Positions 1-6,887 of a stretch of DNA of 23,920 nt are shown here, piece after piece; within the stretch, counting starts at the first letter, position 1, and every line of letters begins with the position of its first letter. Position numbers and translations under genes: made by a program. This stretch comes from an uncultured Bdellovibrionales bacterium. GTDB lineage: Bacteria > Bdellovibrionota > FAC87 > UBA2466. The notes under the pieces are model-generated. The model was given only the letters and a program-made list of their open reading frames with translations, searched no databases and had not been told where the DNA came from. The DNA lies in NCBI GenBank assembly GCA_937903155.1, contig CALCZU010000041.1, forward strand, positions 1 through 23,920. Direction: 5' to 3'.

Positions 1-2
1 GT

Positions 3-194
3 TTTTGTACTTACCAAGCAGTCATTTTTGGAGCGTCTCAAATGGTTTCTAAAATCCAATTTGAATGGGTTTTTCCCATCTATCCTCTGATTTTAAGTGT
101 GATTTCCATTTTTCTCGTAGGCATCTTGAGTGGAATCGTTCCCGCACTTAAAGCAGAGAAGCTCGAAGTCATCGAAGCTTTACGCAATGAGTGA
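3..194 (+). CDS. ABC transporter permease, FtsX/MacB/LolE family (C-terminal fragment)
   Basis: Only the 3' end lies in the window. The open frame runs from the left edge to a TGA at 192-194 and encodes 63 residues. It contains a hydrophobic membrane segment (ILSVISIFLVGILSGIVPAL) followed by the ending KAEKLEVIEALRNE. A last transmembrane helix, then P-A-x-x-A, then a closing (D/E)-x-IEALR-x-E is the usual end of FtsX-fold permeases of the MacB and LolC/E group, which move lipoproteins, peptides or envelope substrates using a separate ATPase subunit. The partner ATPase would be expected upstream, outside the window. The gene converges on the next one with only about 20 bases between the two stops. 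The family call is fairly secure; the substrate cannot be told. Confidence 0.8.
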   Translation, partial: FCTYQAVIFGASQMVSKIQFEWVFPIYPLILSVISIFLVGILSGIVPALKAEKLEVIEALRNE

Positions 195-215
195 AGTACT
201 TTCAAAAGACTTTTC

Positions 216-1670
216 CTAAAACTGGAAATAAATAAACTGTTGCGACCCCAAATCGCTTGTCAGAACAAAGATCACAAGACAGAGCAGAAAGATTCCATAT
301 AAGACGATTCGCAGCCAAGTGGGTCGGTGTTGCAAGAAGACATATAGGGATTGCTTACGTTCCATCATCTGACTGACGATGAGCGCTGCAATCAGGACGG
401 CAGAGACCCACAGCTCGCGATTGGAATAGGTCGGAAAAAGAGCCCCGAAATGGATCCCATTGGGATTATTAAAAAGATGGTTCACAATATAAAACGCATC
501 CTGCAGCGAATTTGCGCGAAAGAAAATCCATGCGAAGCAAACCAGATGAAAGACCAATAGAATCGAGAGAACTCGGCTTATTTTAGGTTTTTTATCTAAG
601 CCAAAAAGAATCGTCGCTTGAGATTTCCAGGGTACAAGCGCAAGTGACAGAATTAAGAAACTTCCGTGAAGAAAGCCCCAAAATGCAAAGTTCCAGCTCG
701 CCCCGTGCCAAAGACCACTCACAACGAAAACAAGCATCAAATTCGCGTATTGTCGGGAAGTCGAAACTCTGTTTCCACCCAAGGGGATGTAAAGGTAATC
801 CCGAAACCAAGTTGAGAGTGAAATATGCCACTTGTGCCAAAAATCCGAAACTGAACTCGCAAAATAGGGTCGGTTGAAATTGATCATGAGTTTGTAACCC
901 ATCACTTCAGCGGCACCGCGCGCGATATCGGTATAACCAGAAAAATCGCAGAAAATCTGAAACGCAAAGAAATAAGTCGCAATGACGAGTTGAATTCCCG
1001 TGTACTCCGTTGGATGCCCGTAAACTTGATTCACTAAAACCGCGAGTTGATCCGCAATCACCATTTTTTTGAACAGACCTCCCAGCATGACGGCCAGTCC
1101 GTGCTTAATGCGCTCCCAATCAAATGGATGCTCTCGATGAAATTGAGGAAGCAGGTGCTGGGGTCGCTCAATGGGCCCTGCCACAAGCTGCGGATAAAAC
1201 AAGACATATAAGGCATAAATGCCTAAGTGTTTCTCTGCCGGATAGCGCCTTCGGTAGACTTCGATCGTGTAGGCCATCGACTGAAACGTATGAAACGAAA
1301 GTCCCACGGGTAAAATAATCGCCAAGCTTTGGATCGGGTAATTCCAATGAATGAAATTCGCTAAGGTTGCAAAATTCGCGTTGAAAAAATTGAAATATTT
1401 AAAAAAGAAAAGAATGCCTAAGTTTGCTGCTAGGCTGAAGAGCAGAATCGTCTTCCGCTTTTTTCCTTCCGAGCGATCAATAAAAATGCCTGAGTAGTAA
1501 TCTACGGCAATCAGGGCAAAGAGCACCAAGATGTAGATAGGGATCAAAACCATGTAGAAAATGCAGCTTGCAATGAGGAGCACAAGCCAACGCCAGGCAT
1601 GGGGAGTCAAAAAGTAAAGCAGCGTGACAATGGGAAAGAATAGCGCGAATTCAATCGAATTAAACAGCAT
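216..1670 (-). CDS. MBOAT-family membrane O-acyltransferase (AlgI/DltB-like)
   Basis: A 484-residue polytopic membrane protein with the hallmarks of AlgI/DltB/PatA-type acyltransferases, which carry an acyl group across the inner membrane for transfer to an exocellular polymer. Visible motifs are PVGLSFHTFQ near residue 121, YPQLVAGPIERP near 159, FCDFSGYTDIARG near 240, the amphipathic stretch DFWHKWHISLSTWFRDYLYIP near 276, and SGLWHGASWNFAFWG near 318. The His of this last motif (His322) is the invariant catalytic residue of the family. Length fits AlgI (about 460-520). The start is an ATG with a weak ribosome site. It is transcribed away from an SGNH-type esterase, the partner type usually found with MBOAT transferases (AlgI with AlgJ/X, PatA with PatB). 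The acylated substrate is unknown; no alginate or teichoic acid genes are present. Confidence 0.93.
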   Translation of the reverse strand: MLFNSIEFALFFPIVTLLYFLTPHAWRWLVLLIASCIFYMVLIPIYILVLFALIAVDYYSGIFIDRSEGKKRKTILLFSLAANLGILFFFKYFNFFNANFATLANFIHWNYPIQSLAIILPVGLSFHTFQSMAYTIEVYRRRYPAEKHLGIYALYVLFYPQLVAGPIERPQHLLPQFHREHPFDWERIKHGLAVMLGGLFKKMVIADQLAVLVNQVYGHPTEYTGIQLVIATYFFAFQIFCDFSGYTDIARGAAEVMGYKLMINFNRPYFASSVSDFWHKWHISLSTWFRDYLYIPLGGNRVSTSRQYANLMLVFVVSGLWHGASWNFAFWGFLHGSFLILSLALVPWKSQATILFGLDKKPKISRVLSILLVFHLVCFAWIFFRANSLQDAFYIVNHLFNNPNGIHFGALFPTYSNRELWVSAVLIAALIVSQMMERKQSLYVFLQHRPTWLRIVLYGIFLLCLVIFVLTSDLGSQQFIYFQF

Positions 1671-1746
1671 GGATGAGCTCTAAGAAAAAAGAAGAGTGCG
1701 GGGATTTCAACCCGTTGTCAATCCTCTGCTCGGCGAACCTCGAGAT

Positions 1747-1776
1747 TTGACAGTGTAAAATTCACGGTGGTAAAAG
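1747..1776 (+). promoter_or_regulatory. Candidate sigma70-type promoter for the SGNH-like gene
   Basis: A perfect TTGACA at 1747-1752 is followed after 18 bases by TAAAAG at 1771-1776. The ATG of the downstream gene is at 1782 and has no Shine-Dalgarno sequence, so a start at the expected distance from the -10 would give a leaderless or nearly leaderless mRNA. The -10 is imperfect. A second TTGACA on the minus strand (1716-1721) has no good -10 partner. Confidence 0.4.
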
Positions 1777-1781
1777 TGTGA

Positions 1782-2819
1782 ATGCAAAAAAAAGATGAAA
1801 CGAGCGACACCTCTCGAAAAGTCCTCTTGCGCGTCGCGATTCTGGTTCCCCTTTTAATCATCGTCGGAGTCGCCGCATTTTTCGGTTTTGATCTCTTTCT
1901 GCACCGAAAGTTCGATAAAATCGCGAGCGTGAATTACCAAGGCTATCGAGGGCCCGTCATCGGAAAGAAACAAGCAAACGAAATCCGAATTATCGTACTG
2001 GGAGGTAGCGTCAGTTTTGGATACGGGCTAACACCCGAACAAACGGTTCCCGCTTCTCTTGAGAGACACTTAAATGAAACTCAAAGTACAAAGAGCGAAG
2101 GAAAAAAATATACTGTTTTTAATATCGCTTTCAATGGCACAGGCGCCGCACCTTTTCTCATGGATCTTAAGCACTATGAGTATTTAAATTACGACATGGT
2201 CCTTTTTTATGAAGGCATTGACGATTTAGCGAGCAATAAGTCCTTTGGAAAATACGAATCTCCCCTCTTTAAGATGACAGGATACTTCACGATCATTCCT
2301 GTGATCTTAAAAGAGAAAGCAATGGCGATCCGTTATGGCGGGGATCTGGAATCAGCCTATTGGGGCAAGGCCACCGTTTTTCGTCCAAATCTGACGCAAA
2401 AAACCACCGCCACCGCTTTGCAAGCAGTGGCGGGAATGCAAGAATCGATTGAGAAGAACTTAGGCAAATTTTCGACAAAGGAAGAGTTCGGCCATGCGTC
2501 TGCACCTGAGTGTGGCCCAACCTGGTCTCTTTACTGCGGCCTCATTGGAAATGCGGCGGAGTTTGCGCTTACCAAAGGTAAAAAAGTTCTCGTTTCGACA
2601 GAGCCTTTTTACTCTGAGGCGGTCGAAGAACAACAAGCCGCTCTGCACTCCATGCTTCAAACTCGATTTGGAAATCACAAGAATTTTTCTTACGCCAATA
2701 TCGGAAAGGTTTTAGCGATTAAAGATCCAGAGCTTTTTCATGACGGAGTTCATCTCAGCGCGAAAGGGAGTGATATCGTGGCAAAAAACCTAGTTCAACC
2801 TGTCTTGAGCGCGCTTTAA
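1782..2819 (+). CDS. Membrane-anchored SGNH/GDSL-like esterase or acyltransferase
   Basis: 345 residues. A charged N-terminus is followed by one transmembrane segment (about 16-37), placing the rest in the periplasm. SGNH-type blocks are visible: IIVLGGSVSFGYG with the probable nucleophile Ser76, FNGTG near 118 as block II, YEGIDD near 144-148 in the position of GxND but with Asp for Asn, and HDGVHLS near 320 supplying the Asp321/His324 pair. It lies back to back with an MBOAT acyltransferase gene, which suggests that it handles O-acetyl groups on an envelope polymer as PatB or AlgX/J do; that role is inferred from context. Its stop is 4 bases before the next ATG, so it is probably cotranscribed with the GNAT gene. 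Oxyanion-hole residues differ from textbook SGNH enzymes, so activity is less certain than fold. Confidence 0.75.
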   Translation: MQKKDETSDTSRKVLLRVAILVPLLIIVGVAAFFGFDLFLHRKFDKIASVNYQGYRGPVIGKKQANEIRIIVLGGSVSFGYGLTPEQTVPASLERHLNETQSTKSEGKKYTVFNIAFNGTGAAPFLMDLKHYEYLNYDMVLFYEGIDDLASNKSFGKYESPLFKMTGYFTIIPVILKEKAMAIRYGGDLESAYWGKATVFRPNLTQKTTATALQAVAGMQESIEKNLGKFSTKEEFGHASAPECGPTWSLYCGLIGNAAEFALTKGKKVLVSTEPFYSEAVEEQQAALHSMLQTRFGNHKNFSYANIGKVLAIKDPELFHDGVHLSAKGSDIVAKNLVQPVLSAL

Positions 2820-2823
2820 AACG

Positions 2824-3252
2824 ATGGACATTCAAACCTTAAAAACTCCGTCTGAACTAGAAGCAGCCTTTTCTTTGATTAAAGAGTTGCGCCCACATCT
2901 TGATTTCAGTGGTTTCATGGACTTGTACCAAAAAGCGCATCAACACAATGGATACATTCTCTTAGGGAGTTTTGAGAATCAAAAGTGTTTAGCACTGATG
3001 GGATATCGTATCCTTTATGACTTTGTGCACGGGAAACATGTTTATATCGACGATTTAATTGTAGCCCCCCATCAACAATCCAAGGGTTTAGGAGCGTTCT
3101 TTTTGAAGCATGCGGAAGAAATCGCGAAGAAAGAGCAATGCCAGGGTCTTCGCCTCTGCACTGGGAAAGACAACACTCGGGCGATTCAATTCTACGAACG
3201 CGAAGGCTGGAATCCGCGAGCCTATGCCTTTAAAAAGGCCCTAGAAATTTAA
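2824..3252 (+). CDS. GNAT-family N-acetyltransferase
   Basis: 142 residues with the GNAT core. The strand YIDDLIVAP near 74-82 leads into the acetyl-CoA pyrophosphate loop QSKGLG (85-90, fitting Q/R-x-x-G-x-G/A), then a helix. LRLCTGKDNTRAIQFYEREGW near 109-129 is the C-terminal motif in which the NxxAxxFYxxxGF-like segment packs on CoA. Length is typical for a single GNAT domain. It begins 4 bases after the SGNH-like gene with no separate ribosome site, so translation is probably coupled. The substrate cannot be told from sequence; small amine or protein N-terminus are both possible. Confidence 0.88.
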   Translation: MDIQTLKTPSELEAAFSLIKELRPHLDFSGFMDLYQKAHQHNGYILLGSFENQKCLALMGYRILYDFVHGKHVYIDDLIVAPHQQSKGLGAFFLKHAEEIAKKEQCQGLRLCTGKDNTRAIQFYEREGWNPRAYAFKKALEI

Positions 3253-3277
3253 TTTTGGAAATGTTAGTACGTTTCGC

Positions 3278-3682
3278 ATGACGGACTTAGATGATGCTCT
3301 TGAGATGGCGAAAGCCAATCCTGCTCAAGCAAATTTCTTTTATGATGCTTTTTTAAATGCGACGCTGTTTATTCCGGCTCAGAGAGCGGATAAGAGTGCT
3401 GGCGAATGGCGTGCCATCAGTAAAACAGAGCGTTTTTATCCCCTTTATCTGAAAGACGAAGAGAAGCGTGCGGTGCCTGTTTTTGATACGTTAGAGAGGC
3501 TTCAAAATTGGGCGGATCCCACAGCGTTTGATTATATTGAATTGCAGGGTCACTTATTTCTGAAAGTGATAGCGAAGGATGTGAGTGTGTTTTTGAATCC
3601 CGGAGTGCCGAGCAATCATCATTTTCCGAGTGATATTTTAGAGCGGTTGCGACAAAGCGTGAAGGTTGTCACGCCTTCTTAA
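3278..3682 (+). CDS. SseB-family N-terminal-domain-like protein
   Basis: 134 residues, no signal peptide or membrane segment. The layout matches the SseB N-terminal domain: a helix and a short strand (FYDAFLNATLFIPAQ, about 21-35), a strand with YPLYLKDEEKRAVPVFDTLERLQNW (about 60-86) where PVFTS-like sequence is usual, then LFLKVIAKDVSVFLNPG (about 100-116), the 'gl.lNPg' strand typical of the family, and a short final helix. The molecular role of stand-alone SseB-like domains is not well established. It follows the GNAT gene by 25 bases and may be cotranscribed. No strong ribosome site is seen; an ATG at 3261 is out of frame. A palindromic repeat starts 27 bases after the stop. Confidence 0.6.
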   Translation: MTDLDDALEMAKANPAQANFFYDAFLNATLFIPAQRADKSAGEWRAISKTERFYPLYLKDEEKRAVPVFDTLERLQNWADPTAFDYIELQGHLFLKVIAKDVSVFLNPGVPSNHHFPSDILERLRQSVKVVTPS

Positions 3683-3708
3683 ATTTCTGTTTATCGTGCA
3701 TAAAAATT

Positions 3709-3809
3709 CGTCATTGCGAGTCGCGATAGCGACGCGGCAACCTTCGCAGCTCAGCATAAAAAGGTTGCCGCGTCCGGCTTCGCTCCGCTACGCCGGACTC
3801 GCAATGACG
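3709..3809. repeat. Palindromic interspersed repeat (REP/MITE-like)
   Basis: A 101-base imperfect palindrome. Outer arms are perfect over 14 bases (CGTCATTGCGAGTC at 3709-3722 against 3796-3809). Inner arms are perfect over 14 bases (GACGCGGCAACCTT at 3731-3744 against 3761-3774), with a 16-base loop. The right half holds an extra 7-bp GTCCGGC/GCCGGAC stem. The outline, with ends reading TCATTGCGAG and an inner GCGGCAACCT, resembles dispersed palindromic repeats that I recall from many unrelated bacterial genomes. It sits in the gap between two convergent genes. An open frame of 66 codons across it is not a gene. No other copy is present in the window. Confidence 0.75.
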
Positions 3810-3824
3810 GCGATACTTCTCATT

Positions 3825-3843
3825 CCGTCGGTAATTCCGACGG
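3825..3843. terminator. Hairpin between convergent genes (possible terminator)
   Basis: CCGTCGG, loop TAATT, CCGACGG: a perfect 7-bp stem 9 bases beyond the stop of the minus-strand gene, and between two convergent genes. No clear U-tract follows on either strand, so it may instead be an mRNA-stabilising hairpin. Confidence 0.35.
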
Positions 3844-3851
3844 CGACAATG

Positions 3852-4862
3852 TTATTTTACAGGTAAGTACAATGCCGTTCCAGGAAGACGGATTTGCGAG
3901 GGCTTCACACCCACGCTGTCGGCTTCCACTTCGGTAACGACTCTGCCTGAATCGACGCTGCCATCTAACATCATGAAATCGAGATCGGTAAGGACTTTAG
4001 AACTCCAACCACCGCTTTCGAAACTCGCAATGCGAACGCTTCCTTTTTGCATTTGCTCGCGATCCTTTTTATTGATGGGATAGCTTTTATTGTCTTTTTC
4101 AAGTTGCTCATCGTTGATGTAATCCCAGAAGCCCATGCCTTCAGGCATCGACCAGTCGCCAAGACCTAAATTAATCGAAGTTTTAACCGTACCTTCGGTA
4201 TTTGCAAAAAGAACCTGGCCCAATTCCTTAGAGAATTTATCGCCGACAGGACCCAATCCTACGAGACACGAAAGAAGATTCACTCGAGCATTTTCAGTGA
4301 AGACAGTTTTCATGCCGTCGATGCTTGCGACAACCGATTTCCATTGGGAAGTGCCAGTCACGCAGGGAACATTTCCGCCCGATTTGGAATATTCACGCAT
4401 TTGCAAAATATCGGATTTGGAAACAGGAGAGTAATACTGTTTGTAATTTCCTTCATCACTTCCATTGGCGGCTTGTTTCCATTGCATGCATCCAAAACTA
4501 TTCATGAGTTTTGTCGTCGCTGGAAACCACATTCCCCCAGGCAATCCGTGGGCGTTGATATTTAAGACCGCGACTTTTTGATTGCGTTCTTTTGCGACTT
4601 TAACCATTTCCTTAAGCATTCCTTCGAGCGTATCGAAAAAAATCGTGACGGATTCGCTTGAGTTTTCCTTGACGTAAGGAAGCTTCACCTGGCCTGCGGG
4701 AAGGATGTAAGGCGCCCAAGCATTTTCTGCTTCGTAGGTGTGAACACTATTATCGTGACGGTGAAATTTACCAATCCCGATTTCTGCAGCGTGGATGGTA
4801 AGTCCCGCAGCAGAGAGATTTAAAGAAAACGCCATTGCCAATACGGATAAAAAAATACGCAT
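3852..4862 (-). CDS. Secreted protein with caspase-like His/Cys pattern
   Basis: 336 residues with a clear Sec signal peptide (basic MR, hydrophobic core about 3-19, Ala-rich cleavage region about 19-26). I do not recognise a named family. In the mature part a hydrophobic strand runs straight into an HG turn (KVAVLNINAHGLPGG, about 96-110, His105). About 94 residues later another hydrophobic strand ends in Cys (ARVNLLSCLVG, about 192-202, Cys199), followed by G-P-V-G-D-K-F-S-K-E-L. Strand-HG and strand-SC at this spacing is the arrangement of caspase-fold (clan CD) proteins, including the DUF4347 and CHAT groups. This is pattern reading, not a database match. Three cysteines (125, 167, 199) lie in the mature protein. 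The gene has its own strong ribosome site and stands alone. It could be a periplasmic or secreted peptidase, or a catalytically dead relative. Confidence 0.7.
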   Translation of the reverse strand: MRIFLSVLAMAFSLNLSAAGLTIHAAEIGIGKFHRHDNSVHTYEAENAWAPYILPAGQVKLPYVKENSSESVTIFFDTLEGMLKEMVKVAKERNQKVAVLNINAHGLPGGMWFPATTKLMNSFGCMQWKQAANGSDEGNYKQYYSPVSKSDILQMREYSKSGGNVPCVTGTSQWKSVVASIDGMKTVFTENARVNLLSCLVGLGPVGDKFSKELGQVLFANTEGTVKTSINLGLGDWSMPEGMGFWDYINDEQLEKDNKSYPINKKDREQMQKGSVRIASFESGGWSSKVLTDLDFMMLDGSVDSGRVVTEVEADSVGVKPSQIRLPGTALYLPVK

Positions 4863-4869
4863 GCCTGTC

Positions 4870-4876
4870 TCTCCTT
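4870..4876 (-). promoter_or_regulatory. Ribosome binding site of the caspase-like gene
   Basis: AAGGAGA on the minus strand, 7 bases from the ATG at 4862. It is much stronger than most sites in this window and fixes the start that includes the signal peptide. Confidence 0.75.
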
Positions 4877-4974
4877 GGATGAAAAGTTAAGTTTTGGTAC
4901 TGATTAATGCTTAGAACGGATATGGAAATCGTACCTGTCAGAGCTTCGCGCCACAAGCGTTAAAATGGGAGGCC

Positions 4975-6786
4975 TTAACGGACGTGTGCGGGATTGCTTT
5001 TGGTTTTTTTGGATGCAGCGCGCGAGTGAGCGGCCGTGATCAGATCTTTAGCGTGAACAAGACTGCCCTTCGTCACTTCCGCGCCAGAAATCAATCTGGC
5101 AATTTCTTTGGCACTCTCTTCTTTAGAAAGACGGATAATTTCTGTCTCGGTTCTCGATTTTTTACCCACTTTTTGAACGAGATAATGGGTGTCTGCAAAC
5201 ACCGCCACTTGCGAAAGATGAGAAATGCAAATGACTTGAAACGACCGGCTTAAGTCTTTCATTTTGAGTCCAACGACGTCGGCTACCCTTCCCGAAATTC
5301 CCGTATCGATTTCATCGAAAACCAATACACAAGTCTCGGCATCAATCGCGAGCGTCTTCTTCAAAGCGAGCATAATCCTCGAAAGTTCCCCCCCTGACGC
5401 AATCCGGTTGAGAGGTAAAATTGATTCTCCTGGATTCGAGGCGAGTAAGAACTCCACTTTTTCACGCCCTGTCGACGAAAGCTTTTCAAGTCTCACTTTC
5501 GATTTTTCCCAAAGCGCACCTAATCCTACATCGAACTTTGAAAAGTCGAGGGGTTCAATCGAATGCAAAATATTTTCGAACTGAACTTCAAACCGAGCCC
5601 CTTTCATCGAAAGCTCTTGAAGCTCCGCTTCGACTCGCTTCTTAATATTCAACGCCGCTTTTTTTCGAACGGTAGAGAGTTTCTCCGACGCTTTTTCAAA
5701 CCGTTCAGAAATCTCAGACAACTCTTCGAGCCAGGTTTTTAAATTAGATTCGAAGTTTTCAATCGCTTCGAGTTCAGCTTCGAGTTTCTCTTTTTCAGAA
5801 ACGAGAAGTCCAATTTCGCGGGTCGAGTGCTTTCGCATCAAGTCTTGATACCCGTAAAGTCTTTTCTGCGCGTCCTCAAGTGCCTCTTCATCGACATCGA
5901 AATCTTGAAATTTTTTCTCTAAGTTAAAGCTTAAATCTTCGACTTCTGAAGCCAAGCGCCTTGCAGTGTCGGCTAAACCGTCCACCGAAAGCTCTGGCTG
6001 AGCGGCCCCTTTTTCGAGCACGCGGGCGCAGTCTTTGAGTCTTTGCGAGAGAGCACCTTCCTCGCCTTCTAAATACTGAATCGCTTTCGAAAAAACTTCT
6101 CGGACATGAACAATTTTGTCCGATGAACTGACAAGCGTAGAAACTTTTTCATAATCCTCAACCGTCGGTTCGAATTTTTTGAGCTCGACCAAACGAAATT
6201 CAAGATAGTCTTTATCTCGACTCTTCGACTCGTAATTCGCGAGATGACTTTTTAATTTGACGATAATTTCGTGACTCTTGCGATAGAGTTCGAGGACTTC
6301 TTTCGATCCTTTTTGATCGGGGAGAAAGAGATCAACATAAGACAAATGTTCATTCGATTTTAAAAGTCTTTGATTTTCATGCTGGCCAAAGACATCGACG
6401 AGGCTCGAGCCGATTTCCCTTAAGGCCTGAGAAGAAACACTCGTATCATTAATCCAGGATTGAGCTCGGCCATTTGCGGAGAGGATTCGACGGATGAGTA
6501 AAACAATATCATCGCCCTCTTCTTCGAATGGGATTCCGAAAGTCTCTAATGAGGTTCGAACGGCATGGTCTTTTGGGATGATGAACTCTCCCAAAACTTT
6601 CGCCTGCTCAACCCCACTTCTCAGCTGTTCGCGGCTCGTTTTAGCGCCCGTCAAAAAATTCAGACCGCGGATAAGAATGGATTTTCCCGCACCCGTTTCA
6701 CCGGTAATGACATTGAATCCATTTGAAAATCCAATGGAGAGCGAGTCGATAATCGCCAGTCCCGAAATTTCAAGTTTCGTAATCAC
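4975..6786 (-). CDS. recN: DNA repair protein RecN
   Basis: 603 residues, an SMC-like ATPase that acts in double-strand break repair with RecA. The N-terminal half domain has the RecN-type opening (LEISGLAIIDSLSIGF) and Walker A GETGAGKS at 29-36. Residues about 160-400 form the coiled-coil arms. The C-terminal half has the ABC signature SGGELSR (464-470), Walker B CVLVFDEID (486-494) and the ISHLSQ switch with His523. All ATPase motifs are intact. It is somewhat longer than E. coli RecN (553), mostly from a Lys/Ser-rich basic tail after about residue 585. The start is GTG; the sequence right after it matches the family's usual beginning. It appears to be a single gene, about 100 bases downstream of the ClC gene. 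No LexA-type operator was recognised. Confidence 0.97.
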   Translation of the reverse strand: MITKLEISGLAIIDSLSIGFSNGFNVITGETGAGKSILIRGLNFLTGAKTSREQLRSGVEQAKVLGEFIIPKDHAVRTSLETFGIPFEEEGDDIVLLIRRILSANGRAQSWINDTSVSSQALREIGSSLVDVFGQHENQRLLKSNEHLSYVDLFLPDQKGSKEVLELYRKSHEIIVKLKSHLANYESKSRDKDYLEFRLVELKKFEPTVEDYEKVSTLVSSSDKIVHVREVFSKAIQYLEGEEGALSQRLKDCARVLEKGAAQPELSVDGLADTARRLASEVEDLSFNLEKKFQDFDVDEEALEDAQKRLYGYQDLMRKHSTREIGLLVSEKEKLEAELEAIENFESNLKTWLEELSEISERFEKASEKLSTVRKKAALNIKKRVEAELQELSMKGARFEVQFENILHSIEPLDFSKFDVGLGALWEKSKVRLEKLSSTGREKVEFLLASNPGESILPLNRIASGGELSRIMLALKKTLAIDAETCVLVFDEIDTGISGRVADVVGLKMKDLSRSFQVICISHLSQVAVFADTHYLVQKVGKKSRTETEIIRLSKEESAKEIARLISGAEVTKGSLVHAKDLITAAHSRAASKKTKSNPAHVR

Positions 6787-6842
6787 TTCTTATTTTTAAC
6801 TTTAGGCCAAGGAGAGGTCAATTGGCATAGGGATGCGCGTCG

Positions 6843-6869
6843 AAAAAATTCTTGGATGCCCTAGTGGGC
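6843..6869 (-). terminator. Weak candidate terminator after the clp-ClC operon
   Basis: On the minus strand GCCC-ACTA-GGGC (6858-6869) is followed about 9 bases later by a run of six T (complement of 6843-6848). The stem is only 4 bp and the spacing to the T-run is long, so support is weak. Confidence 0.3.
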
Positions 6870-6887
6870 GCCGAGGATCGAGTATCT

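Noticed and set aside
592..840. Open frames antisense to or shadowing the MBOAT gene
   Set aside because: They arise from codon bias of the real gene in another frame and show no coding features; the same applies to shadows over recN, clpA and the kinase.
3709..3809. CRISPR-like repeat
   Set aside because: Only one nested palindrome, no repeated unit with spacers, and no cas gene.
3666..3866. 66-codon plus-strand open frame
   Set aside because: It lies across the palindromic repeat and overlaps the 3' end of the SseB-like gene; the translation is an artefact of the repeat and shows no family features.
5800..6300. Possible SMC or RecF instead of RecN
   Set aside because: Length, the IIDSLSIGF opening and the SGGELSR signature identify RecN; SMC proteins are about twice as long and RecF lacks the long coiled coil.
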